DNA of 45,083 nt from Candidatus Gastranaerophilales bacterium. GTDB lineage: Bacteria; Cyanobacteriota; Vampirovibrionia; Gastranaerophilales; Gastranaerophilaceae. A program made the position numbers and the translations under genes. The notes under the pieces are model-generated. The model had not been told where the DNA came from. It did no database searches and was given only the letters and a program-made list of their open reading frames with translations. The stretch spans positions 1 to 45,083 of the forward strand of contig JAILHI010000094.1 in the NCBI GenBank assembly GCA_024695865.1, given 5' to 3'. Of this stretch, positions 31,925 to 39,492 are shown in pieces (positions within the stretch are counted from its first letter, which is position 1; each line of letters begins with the position of its first letter).

Positions 31925-32899
31925 CTAAAAACAAAATTCGGTTTTTCCTACAATTTCACCATTTTCATCGGTCAGAAGCGGTGAATAAAGAGCGGATAAA
32001 CGGGAAAATTCCTCTTTTGAAAAATAATTAAGCCTGTTCAGAAATTCAACAGCGGCAAGCGCTCTGTGAAAATTATCACCGTCAGCCATTTTGATTATGA
32101 AAGATTTGTTTTCCGCCATATCAACGATACAGCATAAATTTCCCGCTCCGACTTTTGCTATTAATCGTCCTTTTGCTGCGGCAACAATTTCAGAATCTAA
32201 TCTTCCTCTGCCGCCATAAAGATAAGGATTGTTTATGATTGCCTGTCTGATTTTGTCGTATTTGTTGTCCGTAAAGATGTTTAAAAAGCCTTTGGCAAAG
32301 TTTTCTAGCGGCATTGATAAAACAGGCAGGGTGCAGCCGTCTTTTGCAATTATGCAGTCTTTTAATTCAATTTCGCAGTTTTTTGCAACAAAATTCAGAA
32401 TTTTTTTCTGAACGGGGTGAGAAACCGAATTGTAATCCTTTATCGGATAACCTGCCAGCATGCAATATGCGAGAATTGCGGCATGTTTTCCCGAGCAGTT
32501 GTTATGTATTGCGCTCGGTGAGAGGTCATTTTTTATAAGGCCGGCGCAGGCGGTTTTGCTTAAAGGTTCAAGAGGCGGACAGAGCAGGTCTTTTTCCGTC
32601 AATCCGCATTTTTTCAGTATGGATAAAACGGCATCGCAATGCTCTTTTTCGCCCGTGTGTGAGGCGCAGGCTACCGCAATTTCTTCATCTGTTAAACCAA
32701 ATTCCTTGATAATCTCGGAAACGGCGGCGAATTGCAGAGGTTTCATGCAGGAACGCATGCAGAAACCGTAACCGTTGTCGTTACCGATTTTGTTAACTGT
32801 TTTTTTGTTTTTATCAAAGGCGTAAATAAGTCCGAAATGTTCTTCTTCAAAAAGTTCACAACGGATATTTCTTGTTAAGAGGGCGTATTTTGGCAGCAT
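31925..32899 (-). CDS. Asparaginase II-family protein
   Basis: The 324-aa protein belongs to the Rhizobium-type asparaginase II family, unrelated to E. coli AnsB. Family motifs are RSCMKPLQFAAV, ACASHTGEKEHCDAVLSIL, IHNNCSGKHAAIL and KDGCTLPVLSMPL with the conserved Ser/Lys/Cys residues. It hydrolyses asparagine to aspartate and ammonia in the cytoplasm. The start follows the upstream gene's stop by 1 nt, so the two are co-transcribed. Confidence 0.9.
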   Translation of the reverse strand: MLPKYALLTRNIRCELFEEEHFGLIYAFDKNKKTVNKIGNDNGYGFCMRSCMKPLQFAAVSEIIKEFGLTDEEIAVACASHTGEKEHCDAVLSILKKCGLTEKDLLCPPLEPLSKTACAGLIKNDLSPSAIHNNCSGKHAAILAYCMLAGYPIKDYNSVSHPVQKKILNFVAKNCEIELKDCIIAKDGCTLPVLSMPLENFAKGFLNIFTDNKYDKIRQAIINNPYLYGGRGRLDSEIVAAAKGRLIAKVGAGNLCCIVDMAENKSFIIKMADGDNFHRALAAVEFLNRLNYFSKEEFSRLSALYSPLLTDENGEIVGKTEFCF

Positions 32900-32900
32900 T

Positions 32901-33695
32901 TTATCTCTTTACGATGTTTGCAATATCTCTCAATTTGTTTTGAAGTTCGTAAATTTCCTGTCTTAAAAGGATTAATTGAGAAGAATTTTTGTCTGCGTTT
33001 TTGCCCGTAGTGTTATTTTCAAATTCGGAATTAAGTTGAATTGTTTTGGCGGGGGCGGACATTGAACTTTTGCCGAGAATGTTTGCGTTGAAGATAAATC
33101 TTTTTTTACATTCTTCTTTGATGTAAATGACGGCTTTTGTTTCTCTTTCCGTAACGTAACCCAGAGAAATCATGACTTCGGCAAACTGGGTAGGCTTGCC
33201 CTGTTTTTCAAGTTCTTTTTGTTTTCTTATAGCGGTATCAAGTTGGTCAACGGTAATTTTACCGATTCTCTTAAAGTATTCGCCGATTTTGATACGACCT
33301 GCGATAAAGAGGGCGGTTGCTTCAACTTTTTTCGAGGTGGGTCTGTTGATGTATTGTTTTTGAGCGCAATATACGACCAATCTTGCGGTTTTTTCAAGCG
33401 ACCAGAAGTTTCTGAGTGTAATTTCCGCAACAGACGCTTCTTCTTCCATAAACTGCAAAAATCTGTAAACGGCATCGTCTTCATCATTTTTTCTTGAATT
33501 TAATTCTTCTTTGCCCGCATAGGTAATCAGCGGAACGTAAGCCTGAAAGGCTTCTTCAAGAGGTGTCAGCAAGTCCGCTTCGGATAAACTTGCGCTTTCA
33601 AATTCTTCTCTGAGTTTTATGTAAACAACTTCTTTAACCCAAAACGGAAAACCTGATATTTTATCCAAAAATGATTCAAATAATTTTTGCGCCAT
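32901..33695 (-). CDS. MshEN/GspE-N-like hypothetical protein
   Basis: The 264-aa protein has no signal peptide. Residues about 130-195 (IKIGEYFKRIGKITVDQLDTAI ... SLGYVTERE) show the tandem helix pattern of the MshEN / GspE N-terminal domain, which in some proteins binds cyclic di-GMP. The N-terminal 110 residues are helical (FPFWVKEVVYIKLREEFE) and the last 30 form a coiled coil (LRQEIYELQNKLRDI). There is no ATPase domain, so it is not a GspE motor. A regulatory or adaptor role in surface motility is a guess. GGAGAGG precedes the ATG. Confidence 0.65.
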   Translation of the reverse strand: MAQKLFESFLDKISGFPFWVKEVVYIKLREEFESASLSEADLLTPLEEAFQAYVPLITYAGKEELNSRKNDEDDAVYRFLQFMEEEASVAEITLRNFWSLEKTARLVVYCAQKQYINRPTSKKVEATALFIAGRIKIGEYFKRIGKITVDQLDTAIRKQKELEKQGKPTQFAEVMISLGYVTERETKAVIYIKEECKKRFIFNANILGKSSMSAPAKTIQLNSEFENNTTGKNADKNSSQLILLRQEIYELQNKLRDIANIVKR

Positions 33696-33719
33696 AACAC
33701 CTCTCCAACTGTAAAATAT

Positions 33720-33748
33720 ATTATAATTGATTTTATCGGTTTTTTCAA
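33720..33748 (-). promoter_or_regulatory. Sigma-70 promoter of the MshEN-like/asparaginase operon
   Basis: Minus strand TTGAAA (33743-33748), 17 nt, TATAAT (33720-33725). The start would be about 18 nt before ATG 33695. Confidence 0.75.
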
Positions 33749-33814
33749 ACTAAATAAGTCATTTGTATGAATTTTTGATATTAAGTAATGTAACAATTTT
33801 TCTTTGTTCTGAAA

Positions 33815-33842
33815 TTGAGCATACCCTAAATGTTTTTATATA
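33815..33842 (+). promoter_or_regulatory. Sigma-70 promoter of the decapeptide-repeat gene
   Basis: TTGAGC (33815-33820), 16 nt, TATATA (33837-33842). The start would be near 33849, exactly before the stem-loop at 33850-33884. Confidence 0.65.
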
Positions 33843-33849
33843 AGTAAGG

Positions 33850-33884
33850 ATATACAAACGAGATGTTGAGAGAGATTTGTATAT
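33850..33884 (+). promoter_or_regulatory. 5'-terminal stem-loop in the leader of the repeat-protein gene
   Basis: ATATACAAA and TTTGTATAT form perfect 9-nt inverted arms 17 nt apart. If transcription starts near 33849 this is the very 5' end of the mRNA, a position where hairpins protect transcripts from decay. It may instead be an operator. AGAGGG for translation lies just downstream (33890-33895). Confidence 0.55.
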
Positions 33885-33903
33885 TATTTAGAGGGTATAG
33901 AGT

Positions 33904-34224
33904 ATGGGTTTAGGTTTATCATTTGGACATTTATCAATGGGCTCGGGCAGAAATCATTCAACGAGTTCAAACAGAAGCAATAACAATAATTTCTTTAATA
34001 ATTCGGAAACGGCTGGAAGTCTGGCATTTGGTGGTGAATCGGCAGGCTCTTTGGCATTTGTAAACGGCGAAACGGCAGGAAGTTTGGCGTTTATGGGTGA
34101 AAGTGCAGGTTCGTTGGCATTCGGTGGTGAAAGCGCAGGCTCTTTGGCATTTGGCGGTGAATCGGCAGGTTCTCTTGCATCATCTTCGAGTGATACGGGT
34201 TGCACGTTCTCGTCATTTGCATAA
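33904..34224 (+). CDS. Short decapeptide-repeat protein (E-S/T-A-G-S-L-A-F)
   Basis: The 106-aa protein has a Gly/Ser/Asn-rich head (MGLGLSFGHLSMGSG, then NHSTSSNRSNNNN) and six copies of E(S/T)AGSLA(F) starting at residues 35, 45, 56, 66, 76 and 86, a period of 10 with one 11. The conserved repeat Ser is coded by AGT in some copies and TCN in others, so the peptide, not just the DNA, is preserved. There is no signal peptide and one Cys near the end. AGAGGG precedes the ATG. A strong promoter, 5' stem-loop and terminator suggest an abundant monocistronic product. I know no family; a self-assembling or multi-core precursor peptide are ideas only. Confidence 0.75.
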   Translation: MGLGLSFGHLSMGSGRNHSTSSNRSNNNNFFNNSETAGSLAFGGESAGSLAFVNGETAGSLAFMGESAGSLAFGGESAGSLAFGGESAGSLASSSSDTGCTFSSFA

Positions 34225-34246
34225 TAAAAAGATTTTAAAAAATAAG

Positions 34247-34272
34247 AAAAGGGGCGATGCCTCTTTTTTTTA
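34247..34272 (+). terminator. Terminator of the repeat-protein gene
   Basis: AAGGGGC/GCCTCTT pair (one G-T) around GAT, with flanking A/T pairs, then T8. It starts 22 nt past the stop. Confidence 0.8.
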
Positions 34273-34329
34273 TGCAAAAAATTGTTTGATTTTTTAGACT
34301 TTTGGGGTAAGATTGTTTCATAAGAATAT

Positions 34330-34442
34330 TAAAAATCGGAATGTAGCGCACAAGGCGAGTGTAACGGAGCCGTTACCAATTAAAACCAAACTGCGCAAAG
34401 TCCCAAAATAAGTAAATAATCTAAAAATCGGAATGTAGCGCA
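34330..34442. repeat. Partial duplication of the tRNA-Pro 5' end with inverted segments
   Basis: A 21-nt sequence covering the first 14 nt of tRNA-Pro and 7 nt before it occurs at 34330-34350 and again at 34422-34442. Between the copies are a perfect GTAACGG-AG-CCGTTAC hairpin (about 34361-34376) and CCAAACTGCGC (34387-34397), the reverse complement of the tRNA D-arm GCGCAGTTTGG. The whole spacer could fold against the tRNA. Confidence 0.7.
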
Positions 34443-34502
34443 GTTTGGTAGCGCACCGTGTTCGGGTCGCGGGGGTCGCAGGTTCAAATCCTGTCATTCC
34501 GA
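34429..34502 (+). tRNA. tRNA-Pro (CGG)
   Basis: Full cloverleaf: acceptor CGGAATG/CATTCCG, D-stem GCGC/GCGC, anticodon stem CCGTG/CGCGG with loop TTCGGGT (anticodon CGG, G37), T-arm GCAGG TTCAAAT CCTGT. The CCA end is not encoded. T6 follows directly as a simple terminator. Confidence 0.95.
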
Positions 34503-34607
34503 TTTTTTAATGTAATTTTTTGCGAGAGGAAGCACCGTGTTGGCGCAGTTTTAGGAATTTCTTTGTCGTTATTTTCTTCTGTTTCTTACAAAACTATATT
34601 TTTTATT

Positions 34608-34699
34608 TGTCATTCTGAGCGTCAGCGAAGAATCCAACCTTTTTGCTTTTTTTGAAACATATATCAGCTGGATTCCTCGGCATTTGCCTCGGAATGACA
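34608..34699. repeat. Dispersed inverted repeat (TGTCATTCTGAG type)
   Basis: The ends are TGTCATTCTGAGC and CTCGGAATGACA, with inner GAAGAATCC and GGATTCCTCGGCA. It lies between tRNA-Pro and valS. Confidence 0.75.
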
Positions 34700-34754
34700 A
34701 CATACAACAATTTATCAACCTAAAATAATCTTTTGATAATTTATTAAAACATCA

Positions 34755-34784
34755 TTTTGCAGGTGCAATATTACACCTGCAAAA
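34755..34784. terminator. Hairpin downstream of valS
   Basis: An 11-bp stem (TTTTGCAGGTG / CACCTGCAAAA) has an 8-nt loop. It lies 57 nt beyond the valS stop but has no T-run on the minus strand; on the plus strand A5T5 follows. It may end valS, the tRNA region, or both weakly. Confidence 0.45.
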
Positions 34785-34801
34785 ATTTTTAAAAACAATA
34801 T

Positions 34802-34832
34802 CGTCATTGCGAGCCGTAGGCGTGGCAATCCA
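34802..34832. repeat. Half copy of the CGTCATTGCGAG repeat
   Basis: CGTCATTGCGAGC followed by GCGTGGCAATCC matches one arm of the elements at 11244 and 25976, truncated by the end of valS. Confidence 0.6.
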
Positions 34833-34841
34833 TGTAAAAGC

Positions 34842-37481
34842 CTATGCTTTTAACGATTTAATCAAATCGTTAACCGTATTTTCCTCAACAATCAGTTCGT
34901 CAATTCTTGCCTTTGTCTGTTCAAGAACTTCTTTTGGAGCATGTTCGACAAAGTTTTTATTGTTCATTCTGCCCTCAAGTGATGATTTTTCTTTTACAAG
35001 TTTTTCAAGTTTTTTGTTCTGACGTGCAATTTCCATATCGATATCGATTAAGCCCGCAAGCGGAACGCTGAGTTTTGCGTTGCCGACGGCTGCCGAGCCT
35101 GCCTGTTTTACAACGGTTTTATCGTCAATGTATTCGATATTTTCTACTCTTGCAAGACGTTTGATATAAGGTTCAGCCTTTTTAAAGATTTCCGTCTGGT
35201 GTTCGTCTGCCGATATTTTAACATCAACAGGTGATTTTACGGGAACACCGAAACTCTGTCTTACGTTTCTGAGTGATTTAACCGTTTCAAATACCGTGTC
35301 AGCCTGTTCTGCCTCGTCTGCAAATACAAATTTTTCGCTGAAGACGGGGAAGTGAGCCTTCATAATCGTTTCAGTGTCAAATTTTGCAGGCAGAAGTTGT
35401 CTTATCTGCTCCGTAATATGCGGCATAACAGGGTGTAACAATCTCATTACCGCATCTGTTACATACAAAAGAACTCTCTGAGTGTTTGCTTTAAGGCTTT
35501 CGTCTGCAAGTTGAATTTTTGCGATTTCAACGTACTTGTCACAATAGGTGCTTCTGAAGAAGTCGTAAATCGTCTGGGCGTATTCGCCGATACGGTAGGA
35601 CTGAATTTGTTCGTTAATAGTTTTTGCCGTCTGATTGAGTTCGTGCAAAATCCATTTGTCAATTATCGTCAGTTTTTCAAATTCAATCGGTTTATCGTCC
35701 ACACCGTCAATATTCATAAGAACAAATCTTGATGCGTTCCAGATTTTGTTTGCAAAGTTTCTGCCGTATTCAAAACGTTCTTCGCTGATTTTGATGTCCT
35801 GACCGCCGTATGTGCAAAGTGATGTCAGCGTAAATCTCATTGCATCACAGCCGTATTTGTCAATCAGTAAAACGGGGTCAATCGTGTTGCCCTTTGATTT
35901 TGACATTTTTTGACCGTGTTCGTCACGGATAAGACCGTGGATATAAACGGTCGGGAAAGGTACCTGTCCCGTTAATTCGCAGCCCATCATAACCATTCTT
36001 GCAACCCAGAAGAAAATGATATCAAAAGCAGTTACAAGAACGCTTGTCGGGTAGAATTTTTTGAAATCGGGAGCATTGGTGTTTGGCCAGCCCATTGTTT
36101 CAAACGGCCACAAGCCCGATGAGAACCACGTATCAAGAACGTCTGTTTCCTGTGTGTATTTTGACGGGTCGGGGTTTTCTTTTGCCACAACCATTTCGCC
36201 CGTTTCGTTGTTGTAGTAAGCGGGAATTTGATGTCCCCACCATAACTGACGGGAAATACACCAGTCACGCATTTCGCTCATCCAGCCGAGGAAGTTTTTC
36301 GTCCATCTTTCGGGAACGAATTTTAAATCGCCTTTTTCAACGGCTTCAATGCCCGCTTTTGCGATTTTGCTGGTTCTTACAAACCATTGTTCCGACAAAA
36401 GCGGTTCTATTGTCGTGTTACAGCGCTGGCATTTGCCTACGTTGTGTTCGTGGTCTAAAGTTCTCAATAATAAACCGTTCATGTTGAGCCAATCGAGAGT
36501 TTTTTGACGGGCTTCGTATCTGTCCATGCCGTGTAATTCCGCAGGAACATCATCGCAGGCTTTCATACAGCCTTTTTCGTCGATTACCCAAACGGGTTTT
36601 AAATTGTGTCTTTTTCCGACTTCGTAATCGTTCGGGTCGTGAGCGGGAGTGATTTTTACGGCACCCGTACCGAAAGACTTATCAACGTATTCATCGGCAA
36701 TAATCGGTATTTCTTTGCCCGTAATCGGCATACAAACCGTTTTCCCGATTAAATCTTTGTATTTGTAGTCGTTCGGGTGAACTGCAATTGCAACGTCGCC
36801 GTAAATTGTTTCAGGTCTTGTCGTTGCAACGACAATAGCCCCCGGTTCGTCTTTTAAGTGGTACTGAATTTCCCAAAGATGTCCCTGTTCGGTTTCGTAT
36901 TCCGTTTCGATGTCGGAAATAGCACTCTGGCAGCGGGGACACCAGTTAACGATATAAGCACCCTTATAAATCAAATCTCTTTCGTAGAGAGTTACAAAGG
37001 CTTCTTTTACTGCGGCAGAACAGCCTTCATCAAGAGTAAATCTCTGACGGCTTCTGTCAAAGGAAACGCCGAGACGTTTAAATTGGTCAAGAATGGCTCC
37101 CTTATGTTCGTTTGCCCATTGCCATGTTATTTCAAGGAATTTTTCACGACCTAAATCATGACGTGATTTACCTTCTTCTCTGAGTTTCTTTTCAACAACG
37201 TTTTGTGTTGCAATGCCGGCATGGTCGGTGCCGGGAACCCAAAGCGCTTCATAACCCGACATTCTGTGATAACGGATTAAAATATCCTGCAATGTGTTAT
37301 CTAAGGCGTGACCGATATGCAATACTCCTGTGACATTCGGAGGAGGAATGACAATTGAATAAGGCTTTTTGTCTGATGTCTCGTCGGCCTTAAAGCAGTC
37401 TTTTTCTTCCCAGAATTTATATATCTTATCTTCCGTTTCTGTGGGGTTATATACCGTTGGTAAATCATTAATATTTGTCAT
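34842..37481 (-). CDS. valS: Valyl-tRNA synthetase
   Basis: The 879-aa class I synthetase charges tRNA-Val and edits Thr. Visible are the HIGH motif in PPPNVTGVLHIGHAL, the editing domain (ATTRPETIYGDVAIAVHP), zinc-like CPRCQ and CQRC pairs, DVLDTWFSSGLWPF, KMSKSKGNTIDP (KMSKS) and a C-terminal coiled-coil arm (DIDMEIARQNKKLEKLVKEK). Length is normal. AAGGA precedes the ATG and TGCTATTAT lies upstream as an extended -10; no T-box leader is seen. Confidence 0.97.
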   Translation of the reverse strand: MTNINDLPTVYNPTETEDKIYKFWEEKDCFKADETSDKKPYSIVIPPPNVTGVLHIGHALDNTLQDILIRYHRMSGYEALWVPGTDHAGIATQNVVEKKLREEGKSRHDLGREKFLEITWQWANEHKGAILDQFKRLGVSFDRSRQRFTLDEGCSAAVKEAFVTLYERDLIYKGAYIVNWCPRCQSAISDIETEYETEQGHLWEIQYHLKDEPGAIVVATTRPETIYGDVAIAVHPNDYKYKDLIGKTVCMPITGKEIPIIADEYVDKSFGTGAVKITPAHDPNDYEVGKRHNLKPVWVIDEKGCMKACDDVPAELHGMDRYEARQKTLDWLNMNGLLLRTLDHEHNVGKCQRCNTTIEPLLSEQWFVRTSKIAKAGIEAVEKGDLKFVPERWTKNFLGWMSEMRDWCISRQLWWGHQIPAYYNNETGEMVVAKENPDPSKYTQETDVLDTWFSSGLWPFETMGWPNTNAPDFKKFYPTSVLVTAFDIIFFWVARMVMMGCELTGQVPFPTVYIHGLIRDEHGQKMSKSKGNTIDPVLLIDKYGCDAMRFTLTSLCTYGGQDIKISEERFEYGRNFANKIWNASRFVLMNIDGVDDKPIEFEKLTIIDKWILHELNQTAKTINEQIQSYRIGEYAQTIYDFFRSTYCDKYVEIAKIQLADESLKANTQRVLLYVTDAVMRLLHPVMPHITEQIRQLLPAKFDTETIMKAHFPVFSEKFVFADEAEQADTVFETVKSLRNVRQSFGVPVKSPVDVKISADEHQTEIFKKAEPYIKRLARVENIEYIDDKTVVKQAGSAAVGNAKLSVPLAGLIDIDMEIARQNKKLEKLVKEKSSLEGRMNNKNFVEHAPKEVLEQTKARIDELIVEENTVNDLIKSLKA

Positions 37482-37579
37482 TTGTATGTTCCTTATTGTT
37501 CAAGAAAATAATAGCACAAAAATCATCATAAAATAAACGGGGTTTAAAATTTTACAAAAACGGGCATAATATAAAGGAC

Positions 37580-37921
37580 ATGAGTATAACTTCTGACGAA
37601 TTGGCATCCTTAGAGGCATCCTTAAGAAATTTCATTTTGAAAGAAAAGTCAAATGCATCATCATTTGATGATGCTGCGAACTTTAATCTAATGAAATATC
37701 GTGGGCTGTCCCTGACATTAGACTACAGAAATCCCGAAAATCCGATGTTTGTGGTCCATATTGCAGCACTCGAGGCGTTTTTCAGTATGAGTAACGGTAC
37801 CAAAGAAACGGGCAGCCTCGGCGGTGATGAAAAGTTTGTGTATAAGTGGTATATGTTCGGTAACGTTCAGGAAAAGTTTGTTGCAAGTGCGAATACTGTA
37901 AAAAATAAAAAAACAAAATAA
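37580..37921 (+). CDS. 113-aa hypothetical protein
   Basis: The protein begins MSITSDELASLEASLRNFIL, a helix, followed by a beta-rich part (YRGLSLTLDYRNPENPMFVVHI) and ends with a Lys-rich tail. It has no signal peptide, and no family is recognised. CATAAT at 37565-37570 leaves a leader of about 3 nt; AAAGGA is too close to the ATG to act normally. A TAAAATTT-N11-GCATAATA match to the sigma-28 layout is partial. A terminator follows, so it is monocistronic. Confidence 0.7.
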   Translation: MSITSDELASLEASLRNFILKEKSNASSFDDAANFNLMKYRGLSLTLDYRNPENPMFVVHIAALEAFFSMSNGTKETGSLGGDEKFVYKWYMFGNVQEKFVASANTVKNKKTK

Positions 37922-37935
37922 GCCGAAGCATTTTT

Positions 37936-37958
37936 TGTTCATAAAATGAACATTTTTT
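37936..37958 (+). terminator. Terminator of the 113-aa gene
   Basis: TGTTCAT/ATGAACA, a 7-bp stem with an AAA loop, followed by T6. The symmetric GTTCAT arms could also be an operator for the efflux operon downstream. Confidence 0.6.
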
Positions 37959-37986
37959 GTATTTGTTCGTTATATTAAGTATGAAG

Positions 37987-38010
37987 GTAACTATATTTTT
38001 GTATAGATAC
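37987..38010 (+). promoter_or_regulatory. Inverted repeat upstream of the efflux operon
   Basis: GTAACTATA and TATAGATAC are inverted arms (8 of 9 match) 6 nt apart, 72 nt before the tolC-type gene. TATAAT near 38045-38050 lies downstream. The place and symmetry suit a repressor or activator site; no regulator gene is adjacent. Confidence 0.4.
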
Positions 38011-38082
38011 TTAACATTTAATAATAAAATTCTGAACCTTATATTATAATACTATTGTTCGTACGATTAAAAGGTGTCTTTG

Positions 38083-39492
38083 GTGTTAAAAAAATATATA
38101 TTGTTTGGTTTATTTGTTTTTGTTTTCAATATCGGTGCGGCTTTTGCCATACAGGATTTAAACACGCTTAATCCCGGGGATACAATTACACTTGAAGATT
38201 GTATTAATTATGCTTTTGAAAACAGTCCTCATATTAAAAAGGCTCAAAATAACGTACTTGCGGCAAAAAGCAAAATCGGGCAGACAAAATCCGTATATTT
38301 TCCCTCGTTATCTGCAAATACAGGTTATTATATTCAGCAAAACGGAGAAAATTGGGACAGATCAAAAAATTACCATGGGGTAAGTGTTGATTTAAGCCAA
38401 AAAATATGGGATTTCGGCAAAATGAATGCCACCTTGAATGCAAACAAATATAATAAGCGTGCGGCAGAATTATCGCTTGAATACGCTTATGTAAATACTG
38501 CTTATGAAGTTAAAATGTCATATTACAGATGTCTGAATTTGTGGGCAAAATTGCTTATTAACCAAAGAAACACTGCTATTCAACAATTACAGCATGACAG
38601 AGCAAAGGCTCTTTTTGACGAGGGGTTAAAATCGAGAATCGATGTTGTTGATGCCGAAGTTGCACTGAATAACGCAAAGTTTGCCCTTGCAGAAGCGGCA
38701 AGTGACTACTATACAGAAATTATGGTACTGAAGAACTTGATGTACTGGGCGAATTGCCCCGAACAATACAAACTTGCACCGACAGAAACTTTTAATATAC
38801 TTCTGGATTACAAGTATGAAACAAATTTGTCAAAATCACTTGATAATGCTGATTTTCATACGGTTTTAACTCAGGGTATTCAAAAAGCAAACGTTTTGGC
38901 GAATACAAAAGACGATTTTCTTACGCTTCCTCACGATGTTGACTGGTATATTAATGAATCAAGGGAAAAGAATCCTTATCTTTTGGGTATAAAATTAATT
39001 GAACAGGCTGCCGAAGAAAATGTTAAGGGTGTCAGAAGAATGTACAATCCCGATTTGGATCTTAATCTCGGCTATACTCTCAGAAATACTAATGTTCTTG
39101 TTTCAAACGGTTTTAATGCAGGAGTCAGACTCGGTTTTGGCAACATAAATGCAATGTATATGAAAACCAAACTTGAAGAAGCAAAAGCAAATCTTGAAAT
39201 GGCTAAAAATGATACGGAAACTTATCTGATTGATAATGAATGGGACGTCAGGGATAAAGTTGCGTGGATGAAAAAATTCCCGAACGAAATAAATATTAAA
39301 TTAGACCAGATAGAACGCTCTCTTGAATATCTTCAACTTGCAGACGGTCGTTATACGGAAGGAACAGGTAATTTTATAGAACTTCAGAAAGCAGCCAATG
39401 AATACTATAAAGCCCAACTCGAATATGTCGATGTCGTCTGCCAATATAATCAGGTATTAGCGTTGCTGAACAGATCAATAGGATTAAGATAA
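38083..39492 (+). CDS. TolC-family outer-membrane efflux protein
   Basis: The 469-aa protein has a signal peptide (ending GAAFAI) and two outer-membrane-efflux repeats: the first from LEDCINYAFENSPHIKKAQNN to about 215, the second from about 295 (NPYLLGIKLIEQAAEENV) to the end. The long helices with LYxA-like heptads form the periplasmic tunnel. GTG 38083 is chosen because AAAGG lies 8 nt upstream; GTG 38074 overlaps that site. It is the first gene of a tripartite exporter operon; the stop overlaps the adaptor start by 1 nt. Confidence 0.9.
   Translation: MLKKYILFGLFVFVFNIGAAFAIQDLNTLNPGDTITLEDCINYAFENSPHIKKAQNNVLAAKSKIGQTKSVYFPSLSANTGYYIQQNGENWDRSKNYHGVSVDLSQKIWDFGKMNATLNANKYNKRAAELSLEYAYVNTAYEVKMSYYRCLNLWAKLLINQRNTAIQQLQHDRAKALFDEGLKSRIDVVDAEVALNNAKFALAEAASDYYTEIMVLKNLMYWANCPEQYKLAPTETFNILLDYKYETNLSKSLDNADFHTVLTQGIQKANVLANTKDDFLTLPHDVDWYINESREKNPYLLGIKLIEQAAEENVKGVRRMYNPDLDLNLGYTLRNTNVLVSNGFNAGVRLGFGNINAMYMKTKLEEAKANLEMAKNDTETYLIDNEWDVRDKVAWMKKFPNEINIKLDQIERSLEYLQLADGRYTEGTGNFIELQKAANEYYKAQLEYVDVVCQYNQVLALLNRSIGLR

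Noticed and set aside
33904..34224. CRISPR array or satellite DNA at the 30-nt repeat
   Set aside because: The repeats are in frame, adjacent without spacers, and vary at synonymous sites, so they are protein-coding repeats.
33954..34277. 107-aa minus-strand ORF across the repeat-protein gene
   Set aside because: It is the mirror of the decapeptide repeats in another frame and lacks a ribosome-binding site, while the plus strand has promoter, RBS and terminator.
37482..37560. T-box riboswitch before valS
   Set aside because: The leader is under 80 nt and has no T-box sequence or specifier stem.
37545..37571. TAAAATTT-N11-GCATAATA as a second sigma-28 promoter
   Set aside because: The -35 matches in 7 of 8 positions but the -10 in only about 4 of 8; a normal -10 (CATAAT) explains the gene.
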